From: Sarcodiotheca gaudichaudii
Lineage: Eukaryota > Rhodophyta > Florideophyceae > Gigartinales > Solieriaceae
Direction: 5' to 3'
Length of the DNA stretch: 64,000 bases
Assembly (NCBI GenBank): GCA_032355985.1
Contig: JAUKVZ010000007.1
Span: 1-64,000, forward strand
Every line of letters begins with the position of its first letter. Positions within the stretch are counted from its first letter, which is position 1. Made by a program: the position numbers and the translations under genes. The notes under the pieces were generated by a model. It saw nothing but the letters and a program-made list of their open reading frames with translations, searched no databases and was not told the DNA's origin. Shown piece by piece: positions 1 through 8,421 of the stretch.

Positions 1-191
1 GCGTGAATGTCCTGGAGGACGCCGAGATCCGCGAGGGCATCAAGGCCTACGCCAACTGGCCGACCATCCCGCAGCTTTACGTGAACGGCGAGTTCGTCGG
101 TGGCTGCGACATCATCATCGAGATGTTCCAGGCGGGCGAGTTGCAGGGCCTGATGAAGGACAAGGGCATCCCGGTCTCCGCCGGGGCGTGA
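1..191 (+). CDS. Monothiol glutaredoxin (Grx4/GrxD type), 3' part
   Basis: The gene enters from the left edge; the first full codon is at base 3, so the start and the CGFS active site lie outside. The visible 62 residues carry [17 protein letters not shown], with the cis-proline TIPQ and the GGCDI glutathione-binding segment typical of Grx4-type monothiol glutaredoxins. The family binds a glutathione-ligated 2Fe-2S cluster and hands it to client proteins in the cytoplasm. The last 115 bases overlap, antisense, the 3' end of the helicase gene on the other strand. The family call is firm; the role in this organism is inferred from the family. Confidence 0.88.
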   Translation, partial: VNVLEDAEIREGIKAYANWPTIPQLYVNGEFVGGCDIIIEMFQAGELQGLMKDKGIPVSAGA

Positions 192-1079
192 CCGACGCGG
201 CGCCCGGCCGCGGCAGGTTCCGCCTCGGCCGCGCGCTGCTCCAGGCGTTTGGGCTTGGGCTGGCCGTGGGTCGCGCTGGCGTTGGCGCTGGGTTTGCCCG
301 CGGGCTTCTTGGTGCGCGAGCGTTTGCGCTTGGCCTGGCTGCTGCCGCGTTGGGGGTGGCTCGAGGGCTTGCCGCCCCGCCGGTTGTTGCCGCCGCCCTG
401 GCGTTTCTGCTGGCCGTTCATGAGCGGGACATTGGTGGCGTTGGACCACTCCGGCCGGTCGCCGACAACCTCGATCGGCTTGCCCAGCAGGCGCTCGATC
501 TGGTGCAGGTTGCCCAGCTCGTCGGGGGCGCAGAGCGCGATCGCCTGGCCCTCTTCGCCCGCCCGCGCGGTCCGGCCGATGCGGTGGATGTGCGTCTCCG
601 CCTCGTGGGTGATGTCGTAGTTCACCACGTGCGTGACCTTGTCCACGTCGATCCCGCGGGCGGCGATGTCGGTCGCGATCAGCACGTGGACCTTGCCCTT
701 CTTGAACTGATCGAGCGCGCGCTGGCGGTTGTTCTGCGTCTTGTTGCCGTGGATCGCCTTGGCCTCGATGTTGCGCTGGTGCAGTTGGCGGACGAGCTTG
801 TCGGCGCCGTGCTTTGTCGTGGTGAAGACGACGGTGCGGACGATTTTGGGATCCATCAGGAGGTAGTTGAGCAGTGTGTGCTTGTGCTCTTCGGAGACGT
901 GGTAGAGCTCCTGATCGATGAGGGGCGCGGCGCTTGCGACGGGCGTGACGGAGACGCTGATGGGATCGCGCAGGAGCGTATCGGCGAGGCTGCGGATCTT
1001 CGGCGGCATGGTGGCGCTGAAGAGGAGCGTCTGTCGTTTGGTCGGCATGGCGCTTGCGATTTCGCGGATGGGCTCGATG

Positions 1080-1111
<32 letters not shown>

Positions 1112-1615
1112 GAGGACGAAGACTTTGATGGCGCGCAGGTCGACGAAGCCCTGATCCATGAGATCGATGAGGCGGCCGGGTGTGGCGACGATGATGTCGA
1201 CGCCGGCTTCGAGCTGTCGGACCTGTCGGAACTGCTTGACGCCGCCATAGATGACTGCGTGGCGCAGGCCGGTCTTGCGGCCGTAGGTTCGGAGGCTGTC
1301 TTCGATCTGGAGTGCGAGTTCACGTGTTGGCGCGAGGATGAGCGCGCGTGTTTTGCGGCGTTCATTTCGGCGCGCGGTGGGTCCTTCGCGCAGGAAGCGT
1401 TCGATGATGGGGAGCGCGAATGCGGCGGTTTTGCCTGTGCCGGTTTGTGCGCAGCCGAGGAGGTCGCGTCCTTTAAGGACAGGCGGGATTGCCTGTGCCT
1501 GGATTGGCGTTGGGTTTTCGTAGCCTTCTGAGGCGAGTGTCTCGAGGAGGCGATTGGAGAGATTCAGGGAAGCGAAGTTGGACAACAGAGCGATCTCCGA
1601 CACCGCGGCGGACAT
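77..1615 (-). CDS. rhlE: DEAD-box ATP-dependent RNA helicase, RhlE type
   Basis: This 512-residue protein has the full DEAD-box core: Q motif [10 protein letters not shown] (about 35-44), Walker A AQTGTGKT (56-63), DEAD (169-172), SAT (200-202) and [13 protein letters not shown] of motif VI. After about residue 400 comes a Lys/Arg/Pro-rich basic tail, as in RhlE proteins that unwind structured RNA in ribosome assembly or decay. The start at 1615 gives the usual short leader before the Q motif. The last roughly 38 residues are encoded antisense to the glutaredoxin gene, so that part of the tail is probably not conserved. RhlE is the nearest subfamily, but related DEAD-box proteins cannot be excluded. 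Confidence 0.93.
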
Positions 1616-1989
1616 GCCGCACGGGTGCGTGTAAGGGCAGCACTAAACCAATTTTGAAGTTGGTGCAGGAGCGGCCGGCTGGGTGAGCGTCCCGCCGAGT
1701 ACGCGGCGGGCGCTGCCAGCAGATTCCCTTCAGTCATTCGACTCGCGGTCGATGATGACAGGCGGGGCCACCGGCGAATATGGGGTCATCGTAGGCCATT
1801 CATCGAACGGATGGAGGGTTCGGGCGCGGAAATCGATGAGTTGGGGATGGAATTGGATGAAATGGGTCAGGGATGGCGCTCCTGAAGGATGGCGGCGATC
1901 GGGGGCGCCGGCGGCTGGAAGCGGCTTTGCAGGGGAGAGAATGACGGAAGCGCCGATATGTTCAGCGCCATGCAACGGAGGCGTGCCTT
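1616..1989. other. 374-base interval; one weak candidate small ORF
   Basis: Between the helicase start and the transporter start there is no clear gene. A minus-strand ORF at 1730-1975 (81 codons) has coding-like third positions and a less Arg/Ala-dominated composition than the usual antisense shadows, ending in PVIIDRESND. It is followed on its strand by a hairpin with CCCGCCG/CGGCGGG arms near 1691-1710. It has no recognisable domain and no clear ribosome binding site, so it is not called as a gene. The helicase promoter should also lie here. Confidence 0.3.
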
Positions 1990-2916
1990 TTGAGAACGAA
2001 TCTGATTCTTTTGTTCGTTCTGTCGTTCAGCGCGGCTTGGGGATACATCCTGGTCGAGGCGCTGGAGGATGATGTGACGCCGCTGACGATGGCCGCGTGC
2101 CGGGCGCTGGTCGGGGCGATCATGGTTCTGACGTATTGCCGGATCATGCGTTATCCGATTTTGCCGCCGCTTCGGGAATGGTGGCAGATGCTGCTGATCG
2201 GGCTGCTTGGCGTGGGGATGTTGTGGTCGATGATTTCGCTTGGTGAGCGGAGTGTCGACGCTGATCTGACGACGCTGCTGATTTGTGTGATTCCGATTTC
2301 GACGCTGGTGATCGTTGCGCTGCCGCCGAAGCGTGTGAAGGTGTGGTGGCCGGCGTGGGTTGGCGCGTTGATTGCGGCGGCGGGGTTGGCGATTGCGATC
2401 GGTCCGGGCGAGATCGTGGATGGGGCTTCGGCGATTGATGGTGTGCTGGTGATTGTGTGGGGGTTTGCGAGTTTTGCTTTTGCGAATGTGCTGGTGGAGA
2501 CGCGGACGAAGCATCACTCCCCTGCCGCGGTCGCGGGCGTTTCGATGATGGCGGCTGCGGCGGCGCTTTGGATTCTTGCTTTTGCGTTGGAGTCACCGAC
2601 GTCTATGGCGCCATCGGGGAAGGCGATCGGGCAGCTTGTTGCTCTTGGCGCGCTAGGGGCGGCGATTCCGGGTGTGTCGCGATTCATGCTGGTGCATCGC
2701 GCGGGCGCTGTGTTTGCGAGTTTGTACGGGTATGTGCTGCCCGTGTTTGGCATTGTGCTGGCTTCGATTGTGTTTGCTGAGGCGCCGAGTGTGTGGTTGT
2801 TCGCCGGGGCGCCGATTGCGTTTGCGGGTGTGGCGCTGCTGCACTGGGCGCGGCGGCGCACGCCGCGGATTGAGGTTGTTGAGCCGGCGGATGACGAAGC
2901 GATCGAGTCCGGCTGA
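1990..2916 (+). CDS. EamA-family (DMT) membrane transporter
   Basis: The 308-residue protein is almost entirely hydrophobic, with about ten predicted membrane segments arranged as two EamA halves. It starts with MRTNLILLFVLSFSAAWGY, and its second half ends in the characteristic LYGYVLPVFGIVLASIVFAE followed by a last helix. Drug/metabolite transporters of this group export small metabolites or amino acids across the inner membrane; no substrate can be deduced. The start is TTG at 1990, chosen because it begins exactly at the first membrane helix. A short charged tail (VEPADDEAIESG) ends 1 base before the convergent neighbour. Confidence 0.82.
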   Translation: MRTNLILLFVLSFSAAWGYILVEALEDDVTPLTMAACRALVGAIMVLTYCRIMRYPILPPLREWWQMLLIGLLGVGMLWSMISLGERSVDADLTTLLICVIPISTLVIVALPPKRVKVWWPAWVGALIAAAGLAIAIGPGEIVDGASAIDGVLVIVWGFASFAFANVLVETRTKHHSPAAVAGVSMMAAAAALWILAFALESPTSMAPSGKAIGQLVALGALGAAIPGVSRFMLVHRAGAVFASLYGYVLPVFGIVLASIVFAEAPSVWLFAGAPIAFAGVALLHWARRRTPRIEVVEPADDEAIESG

Positions 2917-2917
2917 A

Positions 2918-3508
2918 TCAGGATTCGATCAGGGGCTCGGGGCAGGTGAGGCTTTTGCTGTACATGCCGGAGCGATCGAAGCAGCATGGGCGGCGCTTGT
3001 TTTTGGAAAGCATGTCGCAGGCGGTGGCGATGCGCTTGGTGCGAGTTTCGGCTTTCTTGCCGGAGATGATCCAGTGGATCCAGTCACGGCGCGCGACGGG
3101 GGTGATGTCCTGCCAGACTTCTTTTGCCTTGGGCGTGGCGGCGAGGGCTTTGCGGATGTCGGCGGGGACTTTGGGTTCGGGCTCTTCGGTGAGGGGCGTG
3201 ACTTCGACTTTGACTTTGTCGCCGGGCTCGGCTTCTGCGGTCTTGCGGAGTTTGTTTTCGACTTTGAGCCAGTGGCTGCCCTGGCCATCGGGCTCGAGTG
3301 TGGCCTGGAATTCAAAGTTGTTGAAGGCGCCTTTGACGGAGACGAGGCCTCGGGATGGGAGTTTGGCGCTTGCTGTTTTGGGGAGTTTGAGGAAGGTCCA
3401 GGTTGGGGCTTTTGCGCCGTTCTGCGGTTTGGGGCGGTGGAGGGTGGCGGTGAAGCGAACTGTCTTCGGAGGCGCGGCGGGTTTGGTTTTGGTGGTGGAT
3501 TTGGGCAT
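2918..3508 (-). CDS. YdeI/OmdA-like protein with DUF1905 domain
   Basis: The 196-residue protein has an N-terminal DUF1905 beta-barrel-like region (about 17-105, including FTATLHRP and WTFLKLPK) and a C-terminal YdeI/OmpD-associated region (about 115-165, with the DIRKALAATPKAKEVW and RRDWIHWI signatures). Proteins of this group are sometimes called bacteriocin-protection proteins, but the biochemical role is not established. The C-terminal helix TRTKRIATACDMLSKNKRR is followed by a short cysteine-containing tail. A copy of 24 bases from this end recurs at 10059-10082 in a relic patch. It stands alone and ends convergently against the transporter. Confidence 0.75.
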   Translation of the reverse strand: MPKSTTKTKPAAPPKTVRFTATLHRPKPQNGAKAPTWTFLKLPKTASAKLPSRGLVSVKGAFNNFEFQATLEPDGQGSHWLKVENKLRKTAEAEPGDKVKVEVTPLTEEPEPKVPADIRKALAATPKAKEVWQDITPVARRDWIHWIISGKKAETRTKRIATACDMLSKNKRRPCCFDRSGMYSKSLTCPEPLIES

Positions 3509-3581
3509 GGGCGGATTTGCTTTGGGGGGATGATAGGTCGCTGATGCCAGGGGAACCTACGGTTCCCCCGGCGCCCCCTCC

Positions 3582-4505
3582 CTATGACGGGTCACTTCGA
3601 CTCGGTTTCGGCTCCGCCCATTCGCCGTCAAATTTGAATTGGGCGTCAATGAACCGAATAAGCGTGGCTCCGATTTGCTGGTCCCAACCTTCAAGAGCGA
3701 AACGAAGCGATTCATCCAAGACGTCTCGCGACCTGCACCAGTTCTCCGATCGATGCGACTCAGGAACGGCGAACGAAAGCAGCCGGAGAAACATCCAAGC
3801 AATTGCCATGGACATATAACAGTAATTTGAAGCTCGATGGCTGTCCCATTTGGGCAGCACGGACACTGGCCTATTCGTTCGTTGAACATCGCCGAATAGA
3901 TGCACAAAATGCATCTCAGTCTTATGCACATGTGAATGCATAACTCCGAGCATAACCGCGATATTGTCTTGATCAGGCTGACAGAGACCAGAGTCCTTGC
4001 GAAACACCTTTGATTCAACGATCTGATCGTGACGACGCTTGCGCTTTTGCAGTTCCCTCATCGCCTCTCGCGGCGATTCGATTCCTTCCATCCCACTTCC
4101 ATCGAGCCCGGAAGTAAGTTCAGCCCAGCCATGAGCGTCCGCGCAAAGATGGACAGCGTTTTCGAAGAGCCCACGTAATAGCGACGATGCATCGAAGAAG
4201 TACCCCACTCTAAATACAACGTAGCTCGCGCGCATTCGCGACATGCTGCTTACCAATAGCGGGATCCTAAGTACGTGGTAAACACGCTCGGGCCTAGATA
4301 GAACTTCCAAAGTCTCAATCGCGAATTGAAAGAAGGCTTCGGCAATGGTTATGTAACCACTGCAACTTGCGGCCCCATCGCGCCGAACCTGCATTTCCGC
4401 GTTTCGGAGCGATCGCAATTGCTCGCTTACGCCCCCATCTGGCGCGCTGAAAACATCTACGAGCTGGCTATGCCATCGCGCTATTTCGCGCTGCGAATGT
4501 GCCAT
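3582..4505 (-). CDS. Hypothetical helical protein, second gene of the DUF3800 island
   Basis: I do not recognise this 307-residue protein with certainty. It is predominantly helical; the segment containing YFFDASSLLRGLFENAVHL resembles the conserved helix of DUF5677-like proteins, and a later HSHVHKTEMHFVH stretch is histidine-rich. The start ATG at 4505 is chosen because GAGGTG lies 7 bases upstream; the frame stays open further upstream into the preceding gene. Base composition is clearly less GC-rich than the flanks, and rare codons are frequent, suggesting transfer. It lies 173 bases downstream of the DUF3800 gene in the same direction, so the pair probably acts together. Confidence 0.6.
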   Translation of the reverse strand: MAHSQREIARWHSQLVDVFSAPDGGVSEQLRSLRNAEMQVRRDGAASCSGYITIAEAFFQFAIETLEVLSRPERVYHVLRIPLLVSSMSRMRASYVVFRVGYFFDASSLLRGLFENAVHLCADAHGWAELTSGLDGSGMEGIESPREAMRELQKRKRRHDQIVESKVFRKDSGLCQPDQDNIAVMLGVMHSHVHKTEMHFVHLFGDVQRTNRPVSVLPKWDSHRASNYCYMSMAIAWMFLRLLSFAVPESHRSENWCRSRDVLDESLRFALEGWDQQIGATLIRFIDAQFKFDGEWAEPKPSRSDPS

Positions 4506-4678
4506 TGTTGACACCTCAATGTTGCTGAACTGCAAGCGCTCACGAGGCGAATCCAATTCAGTCCGTTCACATGCAATACTCTGAGCCTGCGCCGCTCTGC
4601 ACGATGCGAGTACGCGACGAACAGATCCCTCCCCACCTTCTTCGCAACAGTTGATGAACGCGCTGAGGCCTTGATCCG

Positions 4679-6190
4679 CTATCTGACCGAGTGATACTTG
4701 AACAGAGATCCAGGTTCGTGGATGTCGTCGAATCCCGTGACATTTATGACTGCTTCGGCCAGTCGATCCTTCGGGTTTCGCCCCTTTCCAAGTGCACGGC
4801 GTTGCATGCCACCTGCGATCAGGTCCGCGCATTCTAATAGGACTGTTCTTCCCTTCGTCACCGCTTCAACAGGACGAACTGCAAGTTGCCCTGAAAATTC
4901 CAGTGTTACCATTTCCTCAAGATGCTTCGTCATCTTCTCAAGAAACAACGAATCAAACCCTGGGTCAGCCTCTTTGATAACTCGTATTGCACGATTTTCC
5001 TCTAAACAACCACATTGGCGAAGGTAGCTAAGAGAGTCCATGACCAATTGAATAAGCAGCGAGAATATATCCTCATTAGTCTTACCGCGCGAAGCGATCG
5101 AGTGGCCGAGAAAAAGAACTCCTGAACGACGCGATTGAAGTTGTTGGAGCAACGCTACCGCTCGATCCACCTTGTCGTCACCGGTTCTTGAGAAGTGAAT
5201 CGTCTCGGGCCAGTTTCGCTCGGCGCGCCACTGCTCAAGCGCAGCGTGGTGCTTCTCAAACTGTCTCCAATTTATTACGCACACTCCGGCAACACCTGTA
5301 TAAGTCGTGTTTCCTTCATTTCCTGTTTCGTCTAGATAAAACCGAACTTCAGGGAGCGAATCACGATGCGCGGCAACGTACTCATGAAACTCCGACTGAA
5401 GCGCCGCACGTGCTCGCTGAGAATCTTCGATTCCTCGATACAGTCGAAGGTCATTCTGAATCATGCGTCGAACACGGCCCAACGTCTCAATTCGATCCAG
5501 ATCGAAAAGCACCTCCAACGCAAGAGGATTCCAAAGTTCAAGCACATCAGCTTGGAATGTCTTCCAATACCTGATGCAAAGAGCCGTATCGCTATCACGT
5601 GTCTCCGGAAATCGCCGGAGAATGTGGGCAACTTTTTGCTCTCTATTAGCCAAGTACGAGTTTGAAACGGCTGCAAGCAGCTTCTGCCGACGCCTTGTCA
5701 GGTTTGGACTCAAGGCCGGTTCACGCGGCACGGACCAAGGCTGAAGCTCGGGAATCGGAGGCTCTACATCGAACAGGAACCCCCTATCTTCTGGGGGCTG
5801 CGAGACGGTCGGTCTCAGCTGCGCAGGCGCAGACGGAGATACGGGGCGATTCTCTTCGATCGAATGAGAAGAATTCGGTGATGAGACATCTGACGAGGAC
5901 GCAGCGCCTCGGAGTTGTAGGAGGGCCTCCCAAATATTGTGCTTATCTTCCGTTGTCGCCGAAGGGTTGATTTGATTGCATACGGCTTCGAACTCATCCG
6001 AATATGGGAGATGTACAACATCTGACCCCTCGTCACGAGCCAAGTCGAGCAACAATTGGTGTGGTTTACGCGGCTTACTCAATTTGAACTGCTCGGAATG
6101 AACTGCTCGGTGCGCCCTCGTGGGTACATTGTACACCGTTCTCCAGGTCGACAGAGCGACAGCCAGCTCCTCTAGTCGTGCAGGAATCAC
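4679..6190 (-). CDS. DUF3800 domain protein with long N-terminal extension
   Basis: The C-terminal half (about residues 285-503) carries the DUF3800 signature: FYLDETGN near its start and ECADLIAGG near its end. These acidic positions are thought to form an RNase H-like metal site. The first 280 residues contain a Pro/Ser-rich linker (about 95-165) and a helical part with YWKTF and RVRRMIQNDLRLYRG. That Arg-Arg-x-Ile-Gln-Asn pattern reminds me of a helix in phage-associated DNA-binding proteins. Starts are uncertain: GTG at 6190 lacks a clear Shine-Dalgarno. Composition is AT-richer than the surroundings. DUF3800 proteins are common in defence and mobile islands; a role here is inference. Confidence 0.68.
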   Translation of the reverse strand: MIPARLEELAVALSTWRTVYNVPTRAHRAVHSEQFKLSKPRKPHQLLLDLARDEGSDVVHLPYSDEFEAVCNQINPSATTEDKHNIWEALLQLRGAASSSDVSSPNSSHSIEENRPVSPSAPAQLRPTVSQPPEDRGFLFDVEPPIPELQPWSVPREPALSPNLTRRRQKLLAAVSNSYLANREQKVAHILRRFPETRDSDTALCIRYWKTFQADVLELWNPLALEVLFDLDRIETLGRVRRMIQNDLRLYRGIEDSQRARAALQSEFHEYVAAHRDSLPEVRFYLDETGNEGNTTYTGVAGVCVINWRQFEKHHAALEQWRAERNWPETIHFSRTGDDKVDRAVALLQQLQSRRSGVLFLGHSIASRGKTNEDIFSLLIQLVMDSLSYLRQCGCLEENRAIRVIKEADPGFDSLFLEKMTKHLEEMVTLEFSGQLAVRPVEAVTKGRTVLLECADLIAGGMQRRALGKGRNPKDRLAEAVINVTGFDDIHEPGSLFKYHSVR

Positions 6191-6195
6191 CGCTC

Positions 6196-6753
6196 ATGAC
6201 ACAAGGCGAAGTTCTGATGAACCGGGTCGCGCCGACGCTTGGGATGCATGAGGCGTATGCGCGGGAGTTGGTTGTTGATCTGGATGATGCGCAGATGGAT
6301 GCTTCTGCGGGTGTGGGGCATGAGAATACGCCTCGGTTCACGCTTGGGCATGTGTGTACGGGGTGCGCGATGACGCGGCGGGTGTTTGAGGCGCCGGGGG
6401 CGGATCGGGCTTCGGGGCTGGATGTGCCGCAGGTGTATGTGGAGTTGTTTCAGAGGAAGGGGCCGGCGGATCGGCGGACGCCGGAGTGCGCGGATGGCGC
6501 GCCTTCGAAAGAAGAGTTGCTGGATGAGCTGGCGCGGCAGCATGGGATGCTGGAGAAGGCGGTGCGCGGGGCGGCGGATGAACTGCTTGAAGAGAAGTGT
6601 GCTTGGAAGCTGGGGCATCTGTTGCCGAGCAATGCTGATCTGGTGATGTTCGTGTGTTCGCATGAGGCGCTGCATCTTGGTCAGCTTGCTTCATGGCGTC
6701 GGGCGATGGGGCTGGATGCGGCGATGGCGCGGATGATTGGGGATCTGGGCTGA
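6196..6753 (+). CDS. DinB-like four-helix metal-binding protein
   Basis: The 185-residue product shows the DinB/YfiT pattern of three spaced histidines: FTLGHVC in the first half and CSHEALHLGQLASWRR near the end, forming a metal site in a four-helix bundle. Such proteins often act as thiol-dependent transferases. The start could be ATG 6196 or ATG 6217 (MNRVAPTLGMHEAY); the later one would leave room for a promoter, since the divergent DUF3800 gene is only a few bases away. The last codons (MARMIGDLG) are partly duplicated at 9982-10003. Confidence 0.7.
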   Translation: MTQGEVLMNRVAPTLGMHEAYARELVVDLDDAQMDASAGVGHENTPRFTLGHVCTGCAMTRRVFEAPGADRASGLDVPQVYVELFQRKGPADRRTPECADGAPSKEELLDELARQHGMLEKAVRGAADELLEEKCAWKLGHLLPSNADLVMFVCSHEALHLGQLASWRRAMGLDAAMARMIGDLG

Positions 6754-6800
6754 GAGGCTGGAAATGGGGTTTTGGGGCTCTTCTGAAGCTCTGGGACGAG

Positions 6801-6822
6801 ATTGACAAACTGATTTGTCAAT
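6801..6822. promoter_or_regulatory. Perfect 9+4+9 operator palindrome
   Basis: ATTGACAAA, a CTGA spacer and TTTGTCAAT form a perfect inverted repeat directly upstream of the HTH regulator at 6837. It covers the TTGACA -35 element and the 5' part of the spacer, the usual position for an autorepressor. Confidence 0.75.
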
Positions 6823-6830
6823 GGTAGATT
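6802..6830 (+). promoter_or_regulatory. Sigma70-type promoter for the regulator at 6837
   Basis: TTGACA (6802-6807) is followed after exactly 17 bases by TAGATT (6825-6830). The expected transcription start, about 7 bases downstream, coincides with the A of the ATG at 6837, so the mRNA is predicted to be leaderless. No Shine-Dalgarno precedes that ATG. Confidence 0.72.
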
Positions 6831-6836
6831 TCGGGC

Positions 6837-7451
6837 ATGCTTGATGTGTGCGCGATTGAGAGTCCGGAGGCGGCGGCGGCGGCGCTGGATCCATTGCGGA
6901 ATCGGTTGTTGAAGGAGCTTTCGCTGCCTGCATCTGCGGCGGGGCTGTCTTCGCGGCTGGACATGCCTCGGCAGAAGCTGAACTACCACCTGCGCGAGTT
7001 GGAGCGGCTGGGGCTTGCGACGGTGGCCGAGGAGAAGCAATGGGGCGGGCTGACGGAGCGTCGGCTGGTGGCTTCTGCTTCGACGTATGTGATTTCGCCG
7101 GAGGCGCTGGGCGGGCTGGCGGCTGATCCTGCGCGGGTTGAGGATCGGCTTTCTGCGAGTTTTCTGATTGCGATTGGCGGTCGGATTGTTCGGGAGGTGA
7201 GCGATCTGGTTCGGCGCGCGCGGGTTGCGAAGAAGCGGCTTGCGACATTGACGATTGACACGGAGGTGCGTTTTCGATCGGCGCCGGAGCGTGCCGCGTT
7301 CACGGAGGAGTTGACGACTGCGATTGCGCAGCTTGTTTCGAAGTATCACGATCCGGATGCGCCGGGCGGGCGATCGCATCGGCTGCTGGTGGCCGCGCAT
7401 CCGACGCCGAGTGAAGTTGAAGAGGAATCAGCACATGCCAGTGAAGCGTGA
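6837..7451 (+). CDS. Winged-helix transcriptional regulator (ArsR-like), partner of AHSA1
   Basis: Residues about 15-75 form a winged helix: LDPLRNRLLKEL, then LSSRLDMPRQKLNYHLRELE as the recognition helix. This is the arrangement of ArsR/MarR-like repressors, here with a longer C-terminal part (204 residues in all). The gene overlaps the following SRPBCC gene by 17 bases, and such regulator/AHSA1 pairs are widespread. The palindrome at 6801-6822 across its own promoter argues for negative autoregulation of both genes. The signal sensed is unknown; no metal-binding cysteine cluster is visible. Confidence 0.82.
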   Translation: MLDVCAIESPEAAAAALDPLRNRLLKELSLPASAAGLSSRLDMPRQKLNYHLRELERLGLATVAEEKQWGGLTERRLVASASTYVISPEALGGLAADPARVEDRLSASFLIAIGGRIVREVSDLVRRARVAKKRLATLTIDTEVRFRSAPERAAFTEELTTAIAQLVSKYHDPDAPGGRSHRLLVAAHPTPSEVEEESAHASEA

Positions 7452-8268
7452 CGACGACGGGAAGCGATCGGTGCAGGTTGAGACGGAGGTCGTAGGAACT
7501 CCGGAGGAGGTGTGGCGCGCGATCGCGACGGCGCAGGGGATCACCTCGTGGTTTGTGCCGACGACGAGCGATGCGGCCTCCGACGACGGATCGCCGACGA
7601 AGATCACATCGAACTTCGGCCCCGGGATGGAATCGGTGTCGAGTGTGACGAGCTGGGATCCTCCCTACAGTTTTGAGGCTGAGTCGCAGGATTTCGGGCC
7701 GGATGGTCCGACGATTGCGACGAAGTGGATTGTTGAGACGAAATCTGGAGGCGTGTGCGTCGTGCGCGTGGTGCACAGTCTGTTCGCTTCAACGGATGAC
7801 TGGGACGAGCAGATGGAAGGCTGGGAGAACGGCTGGCCGAGCTTCTTCCGGATTCTTCGTCTGTACATGAAGCACTTTGCCGGCGAGCGCGGCGCGCAGG
7901 TGCAGTTGACGGGGTTTCATGCGGAGCCGCGGGATGAGGCGTGGCGTGCGCTGTTTGCGGCTTTGGGCACTTCGTGTCCGGACGTCGGTGGTCGTGTTGC
8001 GTCTTCGGACGGTGCGCCTCCATTGCGCGGGGTCGCTGAGCATGTGGGTGATGCGGCGTATCCGGAGGAGCTTTTGCTGCGGCTTGAAGAACCGGCGCCC
8101 GGGATTGCGCATTTGTTCGCGATGGAGATGGAGGGCCAGGTGCTGCTTTCCGTGCGTTTTTATCTATATGGACTGAATGTTGAGGACGTCGTGAAACGCG
8201 CCGAGCCGACATGGCAGGCGTGGCTTGCGAGCGCGTTCCCTGCACCTGAGGAGGCATCGGAGGCATAG
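7435..8268 (+). CDS. SRPBCC (AHSA1/START-fold) protein
   Basis: The 277-residue protein begins with an SRPBCC domain: VEVVGTPEEVW-type entry (VETEVVGTPEEVWRAIAT), ITSWFVPT, then SVTSWDPPYSFEAES and a WENGWPSFFRILRLYM C-terminal helix. This fold makes a deep ligand pocket; AHSA1-type members are often co-transcribed with ArsR-like repressors. After about residue 145 follows a further domain of similar size that may be a second, diverged copy. The start ATG 7435 has GAGGA about 9 bases upstream and lies inside the regulator gene, so translation is coupled. The ligand is unknown. Confidence 0.8.
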   Translation: MPVKRDDDGKRSVQVETEVVGTPEEVWRAIATAQGITSWFVPTTSDAASDDGSPTKITSNFGPGMESVSSVTSWDPPYSFEAESQDFGPDGPTIATKWIVETKSGGVCVVRVVHSLFASTDDWDEQMEGWENGWPSFFRILRLYMKHFAGERGAQVQLTGFHAEPRDEAWRALFAALGTSCPDVGGRVASSDGAPPLRGVAEHVGDAAYPEELLLRLEEPAPGIAHLFAMEMEGQVLLSVRFYLYGLNVEDVVKRAEPTWQAWLASAFPAPEEASEA

Positions 8269-8421
8269 CGCGGGTTGGGGATGTGTTGATGCGCCGTGGC
8301 GCGCACGCACGGATGTGAACAGGACAGAGCGATGAGCAGCGTTTCGGGATTCGAGCCGCCCGATGCGCGGGCTATCCATATGGCTCGATCAAGCCTCTCT
8401 CGGAGAGGGAAGGAGTTGAAC

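Noticed and set aside
188-1531. Long plus-strand ORF (447 codons)
   Set aside because: It is the antisense shadow of the RhlE gene; composition is Ala/Asp/Arg-rich with no domain.
1730-1975. 81-codon minus-strand ORF
   Set aside because: Coding-like codon use but no family, ribosome site or neighbour support, so kept only as a note in the interval entry.
2672-3544. 290-codon plus-strand ORF overlapping two genes
   Set aside because: Cys/Arg-rich shadow of the transporter and YdeI genes.
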